Source: Lingula anatina (Eukaryota; Brachiopoda; Lingulata; Lingulida; Lingulidae). From it: 64,000 bases of DNA. A program made the position numbers and the translations under genes. The stretch spans positions 23,182-87,181 of the forward strand of contig NW_019776000.1 in NCBI RefSeq assembly GCF_001039355.2, read 5' to 3'. Below the pieces are notes generated by a model, which saw only the letters and a list, made by a program, of their open reading frames with translations, was not told the origin of the DNA and did not search any database. Positions 48,912-61,207 of this stretch are shown here, piece after piece. Positions within the stretch are counted from its first letter, which is position 1. The number at the start of each line of letters is the position of its first letter.

Positions 48912-51900
48912 GGGGGGGGGGGGTAAGTTGGGAAGAAATTGTATTTGTGTTTAAAATGATCAAAAATGCCAATGTCGGGCCAAATATATATACAGCAGCT
49001 TTAAAATAGCATCATTTTAAATACATGTAGTTCAGTGGTATTTTTGTTAGTTTTGACTAGTATAGCAGTTTAATGAAACATCTTGTGTTACACAAAATAT
49101 TTCTGCACATTTGGAGAAACATCCCATTTCCCTTGGTTCAAAATTTCTTCCCTGTCCATTCAGAAAGGGGGGTGCGCTGGTATAAGGAAAATCTTCGTGG
49201 AAAATGTGTGTGCATTATTCACGTAAGGGATGTTTACTAGTAGTGAGAACGTGTACGCCAAATAATCAACCCCTTTTCTTTTATTTTCAGTCTCCTAGCA
49301 TACTACGTCCGTAACGAGTCCTGGTACGCGATCTTAGACGATTTGGAGGGCGAGGAGAGGAAGAAGCTGGGAAGTAAGACTGCCTTCATTACCTACGTCA
49401 ATAACGAGGAGGGCACCGGCAGAGACAAGATCGTCTTCGACTTTGCCGAATACAAAAAGGATTTTAAGTCAGATGTAAGTTCTGATCGAAAGACTTTGGA
49501 ATTATTTCTTTAAGCTTATAGTGCTGATGGGCAAGAGGGAATTAATGTCTTTATCAGGGGTCATTAATCATTAGAGAGAAATCACTTTATTTTAACAATA
49601 CAAAAGAAGCATAGTAAAGTCATAACCCAGTTGTCAGCGGCTTTAGGTGTGATCTTTTATATTCCTTTGAAATATGAATACCGTGAATTATAAGAATTCG
49701 TTCAGCATGCATTTAAGGCGTGGCATCTCTTCTCGCGTACATTCATTATTATCAGACATGTTGAGTTATCCATTGGACAGAAATAGTCTGGGATTTGTAC
49801 TAAATGCTTCCTTGCACCGACTAGGGCAAACTTGAACGCGTGAGTGCGGTGAATAAGATTGTCGAGTTTCAGTCAATATTGAACACCTCAGCACCTCGCC
49901 CAATTAATTACTACTTTAAAACTACAAAGAACGTGGGTTCCTTTTTTTATCAAAATTACTTCACTGCAAAGACTGTATCGATCCTGCTTTTAGCAGTCAC
50001 ATTCTTCTTAACGCTGCCTTTTCTTTCCGTCATTCAGAAAGCTTTGCTAAATTAGGCCAATTTCCGTAACACAAAATGCCGTAAGGAAAAGGTCGGTACG
50101 GGCATTGCATCTGGCGTAATTATAGAACTTACGTGAATGTAAACTAAATGAAGCAAAATATTTAGAGCAGAAAGCAGTGCAGTTATTTTCCTTTAATCTT
50201 TTTGCAGTGACAGTGTCCTTAGAGTGTGAAGTAAAGGCGTATGAGCTATAAACACTGAAACATTAATGTATTGAATACGAGTCAATGACAAACGTGTTTG
50301 AAAAATAAATTCTTCTTGTTACATCTTTATCTATAGTTAAAAAAGCTCATAATTTAGTCCCTAGGACTATTTAATAATAAAGTCGGTAAAAGAAGAAATA
50401 AAAAGGTCTCATATCATTTTTCCGTAGGACCTGATCAGCGAAGAAATTCGCGCAATTCTGAACAAGATGCCCGGAACACGCACGGAAGAAGAAGCCATGA
50501 TGGTAAGATTCTCTCTCTAAAGAATGCTCCAGATTCCGAAAGGTAGACGTTAGACCCTAAGATGATATGGTACTAAAATTACAGTAAATTATTGAAACTA
50601 ATTTGTTTATGATTTTTGTTAACTTTATGAACATCCTTTGGCTGTTGCACTTTTCTTTTTCATTGCGTTTCTTGTATGTTTTTCTACAATTCCAGGTGCT
50701 AAAAATGATGAAGAAACTTTCCGATGGCTTCAACCTTTACCCGTTCGTGGTTCAAAAGAAAATATGCCAGTTTGCATTTTTTGACAAGTAAGGGCAAAAA
50801 ATAAATCTTCTGCGTGCATCAGAATATTTTCAAAAGTCATATTTTCACTCTGAAAATACTTCAAAACATTTTTGAAAGTTACAATATTTGAATATTACAA
50901 AGTTTGAAAGATGATAAAACTGGCGCTTTTCAAAATTCTGGCATTGAATGCAATGTAGATTAAAGTTTTAGAGGCATTTTGAATTTTTGTTAGCAAAGGG
51001 AGAGAAGCAGTGTAGATTGATGTGTCTTGTCTGTGATTTAGGTATTATCGTGATCGTGTCATTATCAGACGAGGATTACCTTCGGACGGCCTCTATTTTG
51101 TGCTTTCAGGAGCAGGTATCATTCACAATTATTCTACACATTTTAGTCCTATAAAGATTTTATCTCAACTTAAAAGTTATTTTTATTATTCACATTTTTT
51201 CTAATTTTAGTCCTATTAAGTGCTTATATCAACCTAGAAATGATTTTCATCTGTGATAAGCTACTTTAAGTAAATGAGGCAAAATATTTGTATCAAAATC
51301 CTTTCAAAAGCAATTCGAGCTCAGAATGTTATTGTCGATATGAGGTATTTATCACGCAGTATTCCATTTATTCCATTATTATTCCAGTCATTGAAAATGC
51401 TCCGAACTGGAAACAGCACGTGCATCTGAAAAGAGGGGATATATTTGGGGTAGGTTTATCTACATGTAAAAGTATTTTAAAAATGTTTGCAACTAACATC
51501 CACTATTTACAATACTGGTCAAATTCAGATGTTGTCCTAGGTGGAAAAAAGGCATTACAAAGTAAATGTACGTGCTAGAGTATAATTCATCAGATACTAA
51601 AGCCAAACTAATACATGTATTTGTCCAACTCTTTGTATTAAATGTAACTATACCGTGGATTTTTCTTTTCAATGTGCCTTGGGGCGAATTGACACCCTTT
51701 TTTTTTATTGAACTCTCTTCTTTTGTGCAAAATTACACAATCTAATAATTATTGAAAAGTTAATTGGCCTATTATTGATACTGTGCTACATAGTTTGTAC
51801 TGGTACCTAAAAGATGTTCCTGTAAAGAAAAAAATGCATAGTATTTCACAAAGTCCAAACGTTTATTTGACCCCTTTTCATCACTGTCTCTCTACTTTTC

Positions 51901-54900
51901 TTATCACTTCACCTATACAACATTGTCATTCGCTAGTAATTTGTTTTTCAATGGCCGTTTATAGGAAAAAGACCTCGAATGTGGTTGCGCAAGGCGATCG
52001 GATGCCATCATCAAAAGTACAAGTGCGGAGCTCCTCTTTCTCCATAGATTGGATTATATGGATATTTTCAGCCAATCTGAAGATGCAGGGGACCCTAAAA
52101 TATTAAATATCTGCAGGTCAGTCGTTGTGTGTTTCATTCTTAATTGGTTTAATACGGGGTTTAAACGCTGTATACAAATACATACGTACATACACACATA
52201 CATACATACATACATACATACATAAATCAACGTGTGTGAAGGATATTTCAGTTAGTTGAAAGTTTAACCGCTATAAAATCCTCGTGTGTGATGATTTCAG
52301 AAAGGAAATCGTATTTCAACATTTCCCTATGGAAGTTCTGGAGAAAAACCCAGGGACGTGGGCGGTCCTGCACTACAAGTAAGAGTTTATTTTAATGGAA
52401 TACTTGTACATAGGCCATTATCATTATAAGTCGTTGCGCATATATACCGATACGTTTCTTGAGAGCTAAGTTTTGGATTTGTAATCATGTTAAAGCTAAA
52501 GCAGAGGCCAAGTTGTTTTTCTTTTTGAACACAATGTAACTTATTTTTATTTGTCCATTAGCAATCAGATTTATTTTACAGTTTTCTCTGCATCTGGGAA
52601 CAACAACCTAACGCGCATTAAGTCAAATGTTTTAATTAAAGACCGGGGTCATTATTTTGCAGGTCTTTCTCCTTTTTGTATAATCTACCTGCTTGTTCAG
52701 TATGAAAATGCATTCTTTCAGGTTTGGACGACTAATTGTGAAAAACAGCAACGACATTGAATGGATATATGTAGTAAAGGCGGTAAGTAGCCTATCACAA
52801 GGCTGTAACGTTTGGTCGGTGTGGTTGTCTCTCTTGCACATGCATAATGTTATGATTATGTCGATAATTAAATCATTGGGAGAAACCATCAAATATTCAC
52901 GATTTGGTCAAGGAACCCGTACGTGGTTCTAAAACAGATTTTTACTTGCATGTACATTTTATAGCCTAAAAGTAGGCCTACTAATATATTACACTTAGGC
53001 GTTATTTACTACATGTATGCATTTGGTTATTTTCATTTAAGTACCTTAACAGTAAAAATATGTTAAAAATAACACGCGTTTTCAACATCACAGGGCGAGG
53101 CCCGCGTAATCAAGCACTTGAGTGTCGGAAAAATCAGTGTGAGCGCACGGAGGAAAAAAGTCCAGGCTATGGTGGACGCAGATGATCCTTTTGTTAAAAC
53201 CAAACAGCTACTAAACTTCGTATCAGCAAGAGATTACCGTAAGTATAGTGACTACCAGATTCCAAGTGGGCAGAGTTATTGATAAAATCGCCTTTCCAGT
53301 TGTTGATATAGTCTAGATATAGTCTTTTATGTCCTTAAATCTAATTATAAGTATTGGGCGTCGGACATGAAGTTAGAGAACAAATCCCCACTGCAATGGA
53401 AATAATTGAAGCAGAAGGAAACATTTAATATTAGGAGTATGCGACTATCATTTAATATTAGGAGTATGCCACTTCATTTATCACTCAGTTGAAAGATTAC
53501 CGTTATTTCTGATAGAAAGACGCAGTTTGCCTTGATAAATTGGAATATTCATTTATTATTATATAAATAGAAGAACATTACAATTACTCCTTATATTATG
53601 AGCTATAATTCGTTATGTGACTGATTTTTCAGTCAAGTCTCAGTATCGTCTGGGCCATTATCACCCCAAAAACCCCGAGGGAACGCCAAGGATAGTCCTG
53701 CCAAAATCATCACCACCAAAGTCAGCACCGCCTACACTCAAACTCAAAGGACAACTGACCACAGAGGTTCAGGTTGAAAGGAAGAAAACTAGTCAGATAG
53801 TGCGCCCACAGACCAGTCCGTCGGTAGGTGGAGACGGGAAACAAGACAGTCTCCATCCACCAAGACCCCAGACAAGTGCATCCATGAACGAACCTTCAGG
53901 AGACGAGATTAGCGATGGGGAGTCCAAACCAAAAGCGTTTCTTCCAAAGTTGAATATTTTAAATCTAAACAATCAGGGAAGTTTTATCAAACAGCTACGG
54001 CTTCAAATAGAGAAAGAGAAACTTGAAGAGGAAGCTCAGGAGGAAGGCTTTGACCCCTCCCCACGTTCATCTATAGCTCCCAACAGCAGCCGCTCCAAAA
54101 ATGGCCGAAAGCACAAGAGGAGGGTTTCTCTGAAACCTGACGATGACGATCAAATCGCAGTTCCGCCGTTTGTTCAGATCGAGACGCTTCAGGCAGGACA
54201 AGTGTTTGTAAGTAGCACCTACCGTATTTATTAAGGCGAAACGTGCCTGTTTATGATGCAAATCATCGCACTACTTCGTGACAAGAGTTTGTTTCTGGAA
54301 TTGTTCCTAAAACTGTCCCTATGCATGGGATTTGCATCTGGTACATATCGTTAACTTGAAAACCTTTGTTCTTTATTTAAACATGAGCTAGTTCGTTAAT
54401 ACTGGTTAGGTTCGGAAAAATAGTGCTTATAGAATAAATGGATAGTTATTTTTAAATAATTACCAAATTACATATTCTCCAATTTGGTGAAAATGTCTCA
54501 ATTAAAGCCAGGTGAAATAACGAGAGGGCCAAAATAGGTTTTTTCTATTTACCTCTTAACTACTTCAGGGTCTGAGAGGAATCTTAGAACCGGACGAAAG
54601 GGGAGCTTCTGCAAGTTTGGTAAGATGCTCACTCCTGGATATTTTTGTCCTTTGTTTTTGTTGCAAGATTTGTATATAACTCATGACAGTCATCATCCCG
54701 GCGGATTTAGAAGTTTTAATCGTATATATACTTCCTAATTTTATACATTTCTGATGATACTTTAAGGAACAACGGCATTTCTTTTCTAAAACATGATTAA
54801 GATGACTTGAATATGTTATTTTAGAGCGTTCTAACTGCAAACCTAGGTTACACATGGAACTTAAAATTCAGTATTTTGCAGTATTAATTCTCCCTTTATT

Positions 54901-57858
54901 AATTTGAAGATGTGCTTTAAGGTAATACATCATTTGTATTTTAGGTAAGCGCTGGCTGTGATATCCTTCAGATCAACAAGAAATTCTTCATGATGCACGT
55001 CGATGACACGGTTCTTGGTCTTGTTAGGATGAAGGTAATATATCCCTTTGCACACGTATACCCCGTAAATGTGTTGACAAAACTTTCAGACCCGAAGACC
55101 AAATTCGATCTGAGGACCAGATTAGAGCCGTAGTGCGGGTACATGTACATACATATTTACCGAGTTGCCTACAGGTGGTCGGGTCCTGTTGGGCGAAGGA
55201 TCAAAGTTTATCCAAATATGTTCCCTTCACGTCATAATGACTTGCAGGCAGGCCTGTGAGATATTGGCTTTAATGGCATTTGACTCGCGCAAATGAATTG
55301 TTCTAAAATCCCCAGAGCACCCCCTAATCATCAGTAACTCTGTTGATGACTGCGTGTGGGTCAGCTTTGGTTTTTAGTTCTTTATTCATACCTTAAAGGG
55401 ATAATAACTCTTCATATGAGATCTATATTTCACAATAAAAACATTGTGAATAACTCATAGAAATATAATCTATTGTGTTTTACCACAAAAACAGCAGTTA
55501 TAGCTATTATTCTGATATCTGAGCTTGTCTTTAGACCTTTATTGATGGCTATACTCTGTTAAAATCTCTTAGGAGATTTTAACAAAAAACCAAACTTTTT
55601 AGAAAAAAACCAGGGACTAACTTTGAATGTAAAAATAGATTCATTAACCACTGGTAAGTATGGAAAAATTGTTGTTTACTCCAGGAAAATTCATTTTTTG
55701 GCCGAACCGAAGAGTTATTATCCCTTTAAGCAAAATTGTGGTGAAAAGTGCAGATTTGCTAAATATTACTGTGTGGTTTCCAGGCGAAAGTTTGTTTGTT
55801 CCTAGATATTTCCTCTGATTATCCACTGAAATGAAGTATATTATCAAATACAAAACGAGTCTGCGTGAAATGAAAAAGAACAAGACCAAAGGAAACAACA
55901 TTTTCTGAAATGGATAATTATTAATGATACACGTAATATTACAAAGCCTTGAGCACGTTAGCATTGCAGAAAGAATCATATAAATTTGTATTACATTAAT
56001 CCATACCGAACTCCGATTTCAGTATAAACCATTTCCAACTGAGGACGACCTGCTCGACCGCCTGGACAACAATCTTCAATGGGAGAAATATAAACAAGAG
56101 ACTGTCAAGGAATACGTTGATAACAAAGCTGCCCAACAGTCCTTGAGGTGATGCAAAAGTTTCAGAAGTCACGTTAATCATAACCTGTTTTCTTAAAGGT
56201 CAAGGCCAAATTTGACGGGGACATTGCGTCTTTTTGATGTGTTCTGCTTATACAACAGAAACCTGGCCAGGCTACATTTCTCCAGCTGAAATAGACTTAA
56301 TAATACTACAGAAACAGAGAGACATTTTTTGCTCTGTTCAATAATCACATGGAAACTTTTGTGGCGAAGGGAGTCACCGGGATACTCGACAGTAGGAAAG
56401 TAGATAATTATGCAATAAGGCTAATAAATTATAATAACGTAAGTATATATGACCTTCTTACCCAGGCAGTAGGTGATAAATTTATCAGGACTGATAGAAT
56501 ACAGGAAGAACTGCGTTTTGCTACATATGATGACATCAATAAGAACATACTGATGCATGTATTTTGTGTTACAGTAGGTTACAAGTTAACTACAGTAGGT
56601 TACAAATTAACTATCAAAATGCAAGTGCGTAACTCTACAACGCTGGTTCTGGTGGTTATTACGGACGGATGAAAATTCATGCCTCGTCAAAACTGAATTC
56701 ATTGAATGTTTCATTTCCATTTAATACATTTTGCCTTCTAAAGAACTACTGAATATATGCTAAAGGTATATGAGGTCAGCATATAGCACTTTACAACAAG
56801 CACGTAATCTATTGTCTCATTTGTACAAATATTTCTTTCCATTATATTAATGATATATATGTTTGTGCTTTTGTTTGTTGCATTTTCATATCTGTGATTT
56901 TTGATAATCAATTTACAACCGTTTGACTTAAATAATGTATTTGATGTATTTATCGTGTATTCTAAAGCATAAAAAAAATTACAAACTGAAGAAATCATGC
57001 CAATAAAATTTTCGAGCTACATATTTAAATAAGAGTGTCAAAGTTATATTTACAGACATATTTAATATCACAAGTGCAAAAGAACTTCTTAAAGTAGGAA
57101 TAAAGTACATTTAATTATATCTCGAAAGCGAGGTAAATACAACTTTCACACAACCACGTCATGTTATTTACTTTCGATAAACGCAATGTAGTAAAATAAT
57201 ATTCAAACAGCAAGATCTGAATACTTAATTATTACAAATAACAAAAAGAATATAACATTTAACTCCAGGAATGGTTACTAATGCAGATATGTGGCGTGGA
57301 GTCCCATATTGTCAAAATATTCAAAATATGGCAATGAAGAAATCCATTCAATTTTTCATCCAATAATCTTGAAGGCCTATACAAGGACCTAGTAGGGCCT
57401 ATCTCATTAATATTTATAATGGCGCCGATGGGTCCAAGGGCAATCAATACCAATACCGTTTACGCTCAGCATTAGCTCAGTCTTGGAAAGCTCGCTGTCA
57501 GGTTTGCCAAGTGCCTCAGTTGCACCACGAGGCTTCAGCCAATCAGTCGATGCATCGCAAGCTGACTGCCAGAACAGCATGTTTGTTTGTTTGTTTGTTT
57601 GTTTGGATGGATATTTTGCTATCTTTTCCAGTCTCATCGTTGTCTAATGTTTCTTAAAGCGCGTCTTATCTGCACAGTCAACAATGGGATGTCAGTGATC
57701 ACGATGAAGAGGATAATGGACGTAAAGACGGCGACAGCGAGGGTAGCGTTGGGGATCACGACTGTCATGGGTGCCTCCAACGGCACGGTACGGGAGCCTC
57801 TTTTTCGGGGCACAACCTTGGTGATGGTTTCTGGAAAATGAATTATTCAGCGTGCTGA
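47779..57858 (+). CDS. CNBD2: CNBD2-like cyclic nucleotide-binding domain protein, 16 exons
   Basis: Soluble protein of about 782 residues. Exons: 47779-48111, 48649-48719, 49291-49474, 50428-50502, 50696-50787, 51042-51115, 51388-51449, 51965-52116, 52301-52378, 52722-52782, 53094-53238, 53633-54207, 54569-54619, 54945-55034, 56023-56147 and 57678-57858. All phases match. Residues about 60-105 are highly basic. The cyclic-nucleotide domain spans exons 5-9: KKICQFAFFDKYYRDRVIIRRG, GLYFVLSGA, then the phosphate-binding cassette GDIFG/EKDLECGCARRSDAII, with the usual Glu and Arg present but a longer loop. A Pro/Ser-rich linker with coiled-coil-like residues follows (exon 12). KYKPFPTEDDLLDRLDNNLQW marks the C-terminal region typical of CNBD2. 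The last exon is Asp/Glu/Gly-rich; AATAAA at 57900 supports it. If exon 15 is not spliced, a TGA at 56149 gives 723 residues. CNBD2 is linked to sperm function in mammals. Confidence 0.85.
48252..48325. repeat. (CA)n-(GA)n compound microsatellite
   Basis: CA run passing directly into a GA run, in intron 1 of the CNBD2-like gene. Confidence 0.95.
48879..48923. repeat. Poly(T)-poly(G) tract
   Basis: About 32 T followed by 13 G in intron 2 of the CNBD2-like gene. Length is likely to be sequencing-dependent. Confidence 0.9.
52177..52224. repeat. (CATA)n microsatellite
   Basis: CATA/TACA tetranucleotide tract in intron 8 of the CNBD2-like gene. Confidence 0.9.
55393..55729. mobile_element. TTAA-flanked MITE, family 1, copy 3
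   Basis: Starts TTAAAGGGATAATAACTCTT and ends AAGAGTTATTATCCCTTTAA, with the interior clearly homologous to 15519-15849 but with small indels and substitutions. It is an independent insertion in the last-but-one intron of the CNBD2-like gene, which confirms that the family is mobile. Confidence 0.9.
57583..57605. repeat. (TTTG)n microsatellite
   Basis: TTTG tetranucleotide tract about 75 bp upstream of the last CNBD2-like exon. Confidence 0.9.
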
Positions 57859-57899
57859 TCGAGGAATGTAGCAGTGATCATAACCATGAGATTGTATAT

Positions 57900-57905
57900 A
57901 ATAAA
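57900..57905 (+). terminator. Poly(A) signal candidate, CNBD2-like gene
   Basis: AATAAA 42 bp after the TGA at 57856-57858. Its closeness supports 57678-57858 as the terminal exon. Confidence 0.5.
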
Positions 57906-57965
57906 AAGATGGGGAAACACACGTGTTGACATACCGGTAAGCAGAACAGACAAATATGCGATTCT

Positions 57966-57986
57966 AGGACAATTCCCCCCCGGACN
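57966..57986. other. GGACAATTCCCCC motif ending in an N (probable contig join)
   Basis: AGGACAATTCCCCCCCGGAC runs straight into the third single N of the window (57986). The same motif occurs at 62052-62088 in two units, so the join probably falls in a repeat of this unit. Confidence 0.5.
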
Positions 57987-58220
57987 ATGGAGAGAAACGG
58001 TCCTTTCAAATATATGCTAATTGACAGTTCACTCTTTAAATTGTCTTTTCAAACATTTGCAGAATAACATATGACCTCCAACTATAATTCTTTTAACCAC
58101 ACTGAAAATTCTCAAATCTAATCAACTCATATCAAACCCCATGTCCTTTCACTACTACAAATTCCACATGGTCTCTTCCTTTACCTGCCTATATGTCACA
58201 TTCAAATGTTCCCTTCACTT

Positions 58221-59061
58221 TTAAAGATTTCTCAGACGTGTATGAATAATACTGTTTGTTTTGTGGTCCTCCACAAGAGCCTGAGCCACATTTATTTTTC
58301 TAATTTTTATTTTTATTATTATTATTATTATTTTTTTTTTTTTGGATTTCAGCATTCCCCATGTATTTTCATCAATGATATTAAAATATGCACCTGAATC
58401 TGGTAATACACCGAGATCAACGCCGCCTATCATATCCACCATATTTGGCATGTCTGTGTATATTGCATTGGTTCCCACACCAAATGTCTATGCACCCCTG
58501 GATTATCATGTTCATAACTGTCATTTACATGAACAATAGTTTCAGTTTTGCAGACTTTTGCAAATTGATCCAACGTTCCATGTTTTTTCAGTCCTGGGGT
58601 TTCTACTTCATTTTTCATGTCTGAACTCGTGGTGTTTAGACTGAGTTTGTTTGTTAAATGACTTCGGTTTCACCATACTCACAGTTTCACTTTCATTTAA
58701 AGCGTTATTCATGTTTCTCACCTGTGTAACAGTGTTTGAGAGAGTCCTGAAAACATCTTGTACAGTAGGCCTACACCTGTCCCTGCTGAATGCAACATAA
58801 GCGCGCGTCTCCTCTGACATGTATTTTTAATTTTCTGTCTTTGTTCATTATTCATTCCGTCCGTTGGTTCTGAAACGATCAATCCTTTTCCATCAGCGAA
58901 GAGTTTAAAACCGTAAAGCCAGCGCGTCTAGCGTGGCCCTAATGTCTCCCGCTCCGGACTTCTGTACGGTTCGAATTTCGTAATTTCACATTTTTCCTCC
59001 ATTTTCTCAAAGAAAGTTGGCTCACAGTTTTGCACTAGAGTTAATCCTTGTCGCCAGTGTT
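58221..59061 (-). mobile_element. Degraded LTR retrotransposon remnant (gag / retropepsin)
   Basis: On the minus strand, from right to left: a primer-binding-like stretch ACTGGCGACAAGGATTAA (59041-59058); a gag-like start near 59002 that soon breaks; a fragment with FAKVCKTE, like the zinc-knuckle end of gag (within 58430-58618); and an aspartic-protease motif LPDSGAYFNIIDENTW (about 58357-58405). The frames do not connect, and an A/T-rich run (58303-58343) interrupts the pol side. No reverse transcriptase or LTR pair is visible here. The layout resembles Gypsy-type elements of invertebrates. Clearly non-functional. Confidence 0.55.
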
Positions 59062-59519
59062 GATGTCTTCAAATTAAATCGCATCACAAATCAAATCACT
59101 CGACGAATTGTATTGGTTTGATATGCTTGTGCTTTTTTCATATCCATAACTCTAAGAAACGCTACATCCGGGTCCTTGACCAGCTTATCATAAAAGGCGG
59201 AATTTTAAAAAAGCGGAACGAATAGCTCTAACAAATTAACAGTTCATTCAAATGTCAAGTCAAATTAAACAAATAGTGGATTAATGAGGGGATTTTGAAA
59301 AAAAGAGAGAAAGAGATTGAGATAAATTAAATTAAAATTGATGAAATGATGTTAGTTCAATGCATTCAGCTCACTGGTCTATAAAAAAATAAATAAAAAA
59401 TAAAAATAAAAAATAATAAAAATAAATAAAAAAATGACATCATATATTGGCTTGATGGCGGTTTGACATGAAATTAAAAAAGACTGGTCCAACATAAGTT
59501 TAATGCTTAAAAAATGACG

Positions 59520-59756
59520 TTGGCCCTACATTGGATCAACGACAAAAAATGATGTTGGTCCTACATTGGCCCAACGTTGGCCCTACATCGGATCAACGTC
59601 AAAAAAAGGACGTTGGCCCGACGTTGGCCCAACGACGGCAGGCCAACGTCAACAGTGCCAACGTTGGCCCAACGTTGGCCCGATGGCGGCATGCCAATGC
59701 CGACCAAGTGCCAACGGTGCCGACGTTGGCCCAACGTCATCTTGCTATCTGGGTAG
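59520..59756. repeat. GTTGGCCCAACGT palindromic repeat cluster with CTATCTGGG end
   Basis: Many overlapping ACGTTGGCCCAACGT-type words, each nearly self-complementary, ending in TTGCTATCTGGGTA. The end word matches the terminus of the MITE at 37211-37569. The left end is unclear (no CCCAGATAGC found). Because the words are palindromic, long open frames rich in NVGPT/LAQRW appear on both strands; they are not genes. Confidence 0.7.
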
Positions 59757-60051
59757 TAGTACATGTACATGTAGGATCTACACAATGTTTTTCAATTAAG
59801 ATAATTTTGTACACGGATAATTACAGATTTGAGTGTAAATAAACCGTTTGAAAATTTTATCTGTCACATTTAGGTCAAACTGTATTCCGGTTTTAGTGAC
59901 AGCATGTTTATCTTTTTTTTTTTCAGACCCCACTTTCAAAAATGAGTAATAAGTTGCCCCACTTGATTTTCACCCCTAAATAATTTCTTAGAAACTTGAA
60001 ATTAACCACATAAGACGAGGAGCTAGGCATGAACACTCTATATGAACACTC

Positions 60052-60572
60052 TTAAGGGGCCCGCACACGGTGAGCATTTGGCACGCGCCACTTGCGCTGC
60101 GTCGTTTTCTCATCTTGTGCGGGGGGGTATTTTGGTGAGATTTTTGCCTCTCGCGCGGCTGAGCAAAATATCTCACGTGTTTGATATTTTTGGTCTCTTG
60201 AGGCAAATGTCTCAGCGTGTGCGGGGTGCAAGCGCCGATTGCTCACGCCATGCCAACAATGCGCATGTGCCGGTAGCCGGAAACAAAGAAAAATGGCAGC
60301 CCCCAGCGAAGTAAACAAAAATGTACACAGTTATAGTTAGTCTGATTGATTAACGTGGTCACCATTTGCCATTACTTTCAGAAAAAAAAAAATATGTATA
60401 ATGTTTCCTTAATCACATGATCCCACAGTTCGCAGTGCGTCCGATAGGGGCAGGACGGGAGGCACCTCTGCTGAGCAAAGAGTGCATCGTTTGCGGGGAG
60501 CTGAGGAGCGCGAGCATCTGGCGCAGCGCAAGTGGCGCGCGCCAATTGCTCACTGTGTGCGGGGTGCTTTAA
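60052..60572. mobile_element. TTAA-flanked DNA element with ~50-bp inverted repeats, GC-rich
   Basis: The left end is TTAAGGGGCCCGCACACGG and the right end, read inversely, is TTAAAGCACCCCGCACACAG. Both continue as GTGAGCA-TTGGC-CGCGCCACTTGCGCTGCG. TTAA flanks both sides. Inner copies of GTGTGCGGGGTGC (about 60215) give a nested structure. No transposase. It lies 640 bp upstream of the caspase-like start codon. Confidence 0.85.
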
Positions 60573-61207
60573 GTGATACAAATTTGGGTCACAAGTGTGT
60601 GCAGAATAGGCTGATACAATGTATCTATCACAGTATGCAGTGTGGGTTTGACCTTTTAATATTGACTAAATGGGGAACAAGAAGGAGGAGGGGTAACAAA
60701 ACATTACAAAAAAAAATTCCCCAAATTTTCCATAAAATCTGACATACTAGTTAAAAACCTTTTTTCTTCTTTGTGGCTTAATTTATACAGTATTTCGTCT
60801 TGAAATCTGATATAGGGGGATTGTTTTATAGCAGTTCCCAAAATGGAACAAGTTCAACAAATAACACCATCTAGGGGCATAATTTGCATTTGCTTTTACA
60901 GGTATTTTATTTAAAATCATCATTGTAAATGGTAAACTAACTGGACTAAAAATGATAAATTCAACTTGCATGGCATTACAACAATACATTACATGTTGTT
61001 GGCACAGCTTTGATTTTGATACACTGTATCTATATTTCTTTAATTTTGTATTTTGAAGTGGCCACAATTGAATTTAAAGATCTACCTGTAACTTGCAGTG
61101 GGGTATTGCAGTAGGAATAAAGCCCTGACTGCATTAAAGAGTGTATACAGAAGAATAGATAACATACATGTATATTATGTGATGTGACCCAGTTCCTTTT
61201 TTTCCAG

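Noticed and set aside
56349-56672. 107-residue plus-strand frame in an intron of the CNBD2-like gene
   Set aside because: No recognisable domain; its end is built from a small direct repeat (TACAGTAGGTTACAA). It may be a remnant but cannot be supported.
58900-58980. GGTTCGAATT word resembling a tRNA B box
   Set aside because: No matching acceptor or anticodon stems; it lies in the retrotransposon remnant.
59531-59842. Open frames rich in NVGPT and LAQRW on both strands
   Set aside because: They arise from self-complementary GTTGGCCCAACGT words and are open on both strands for that reason.
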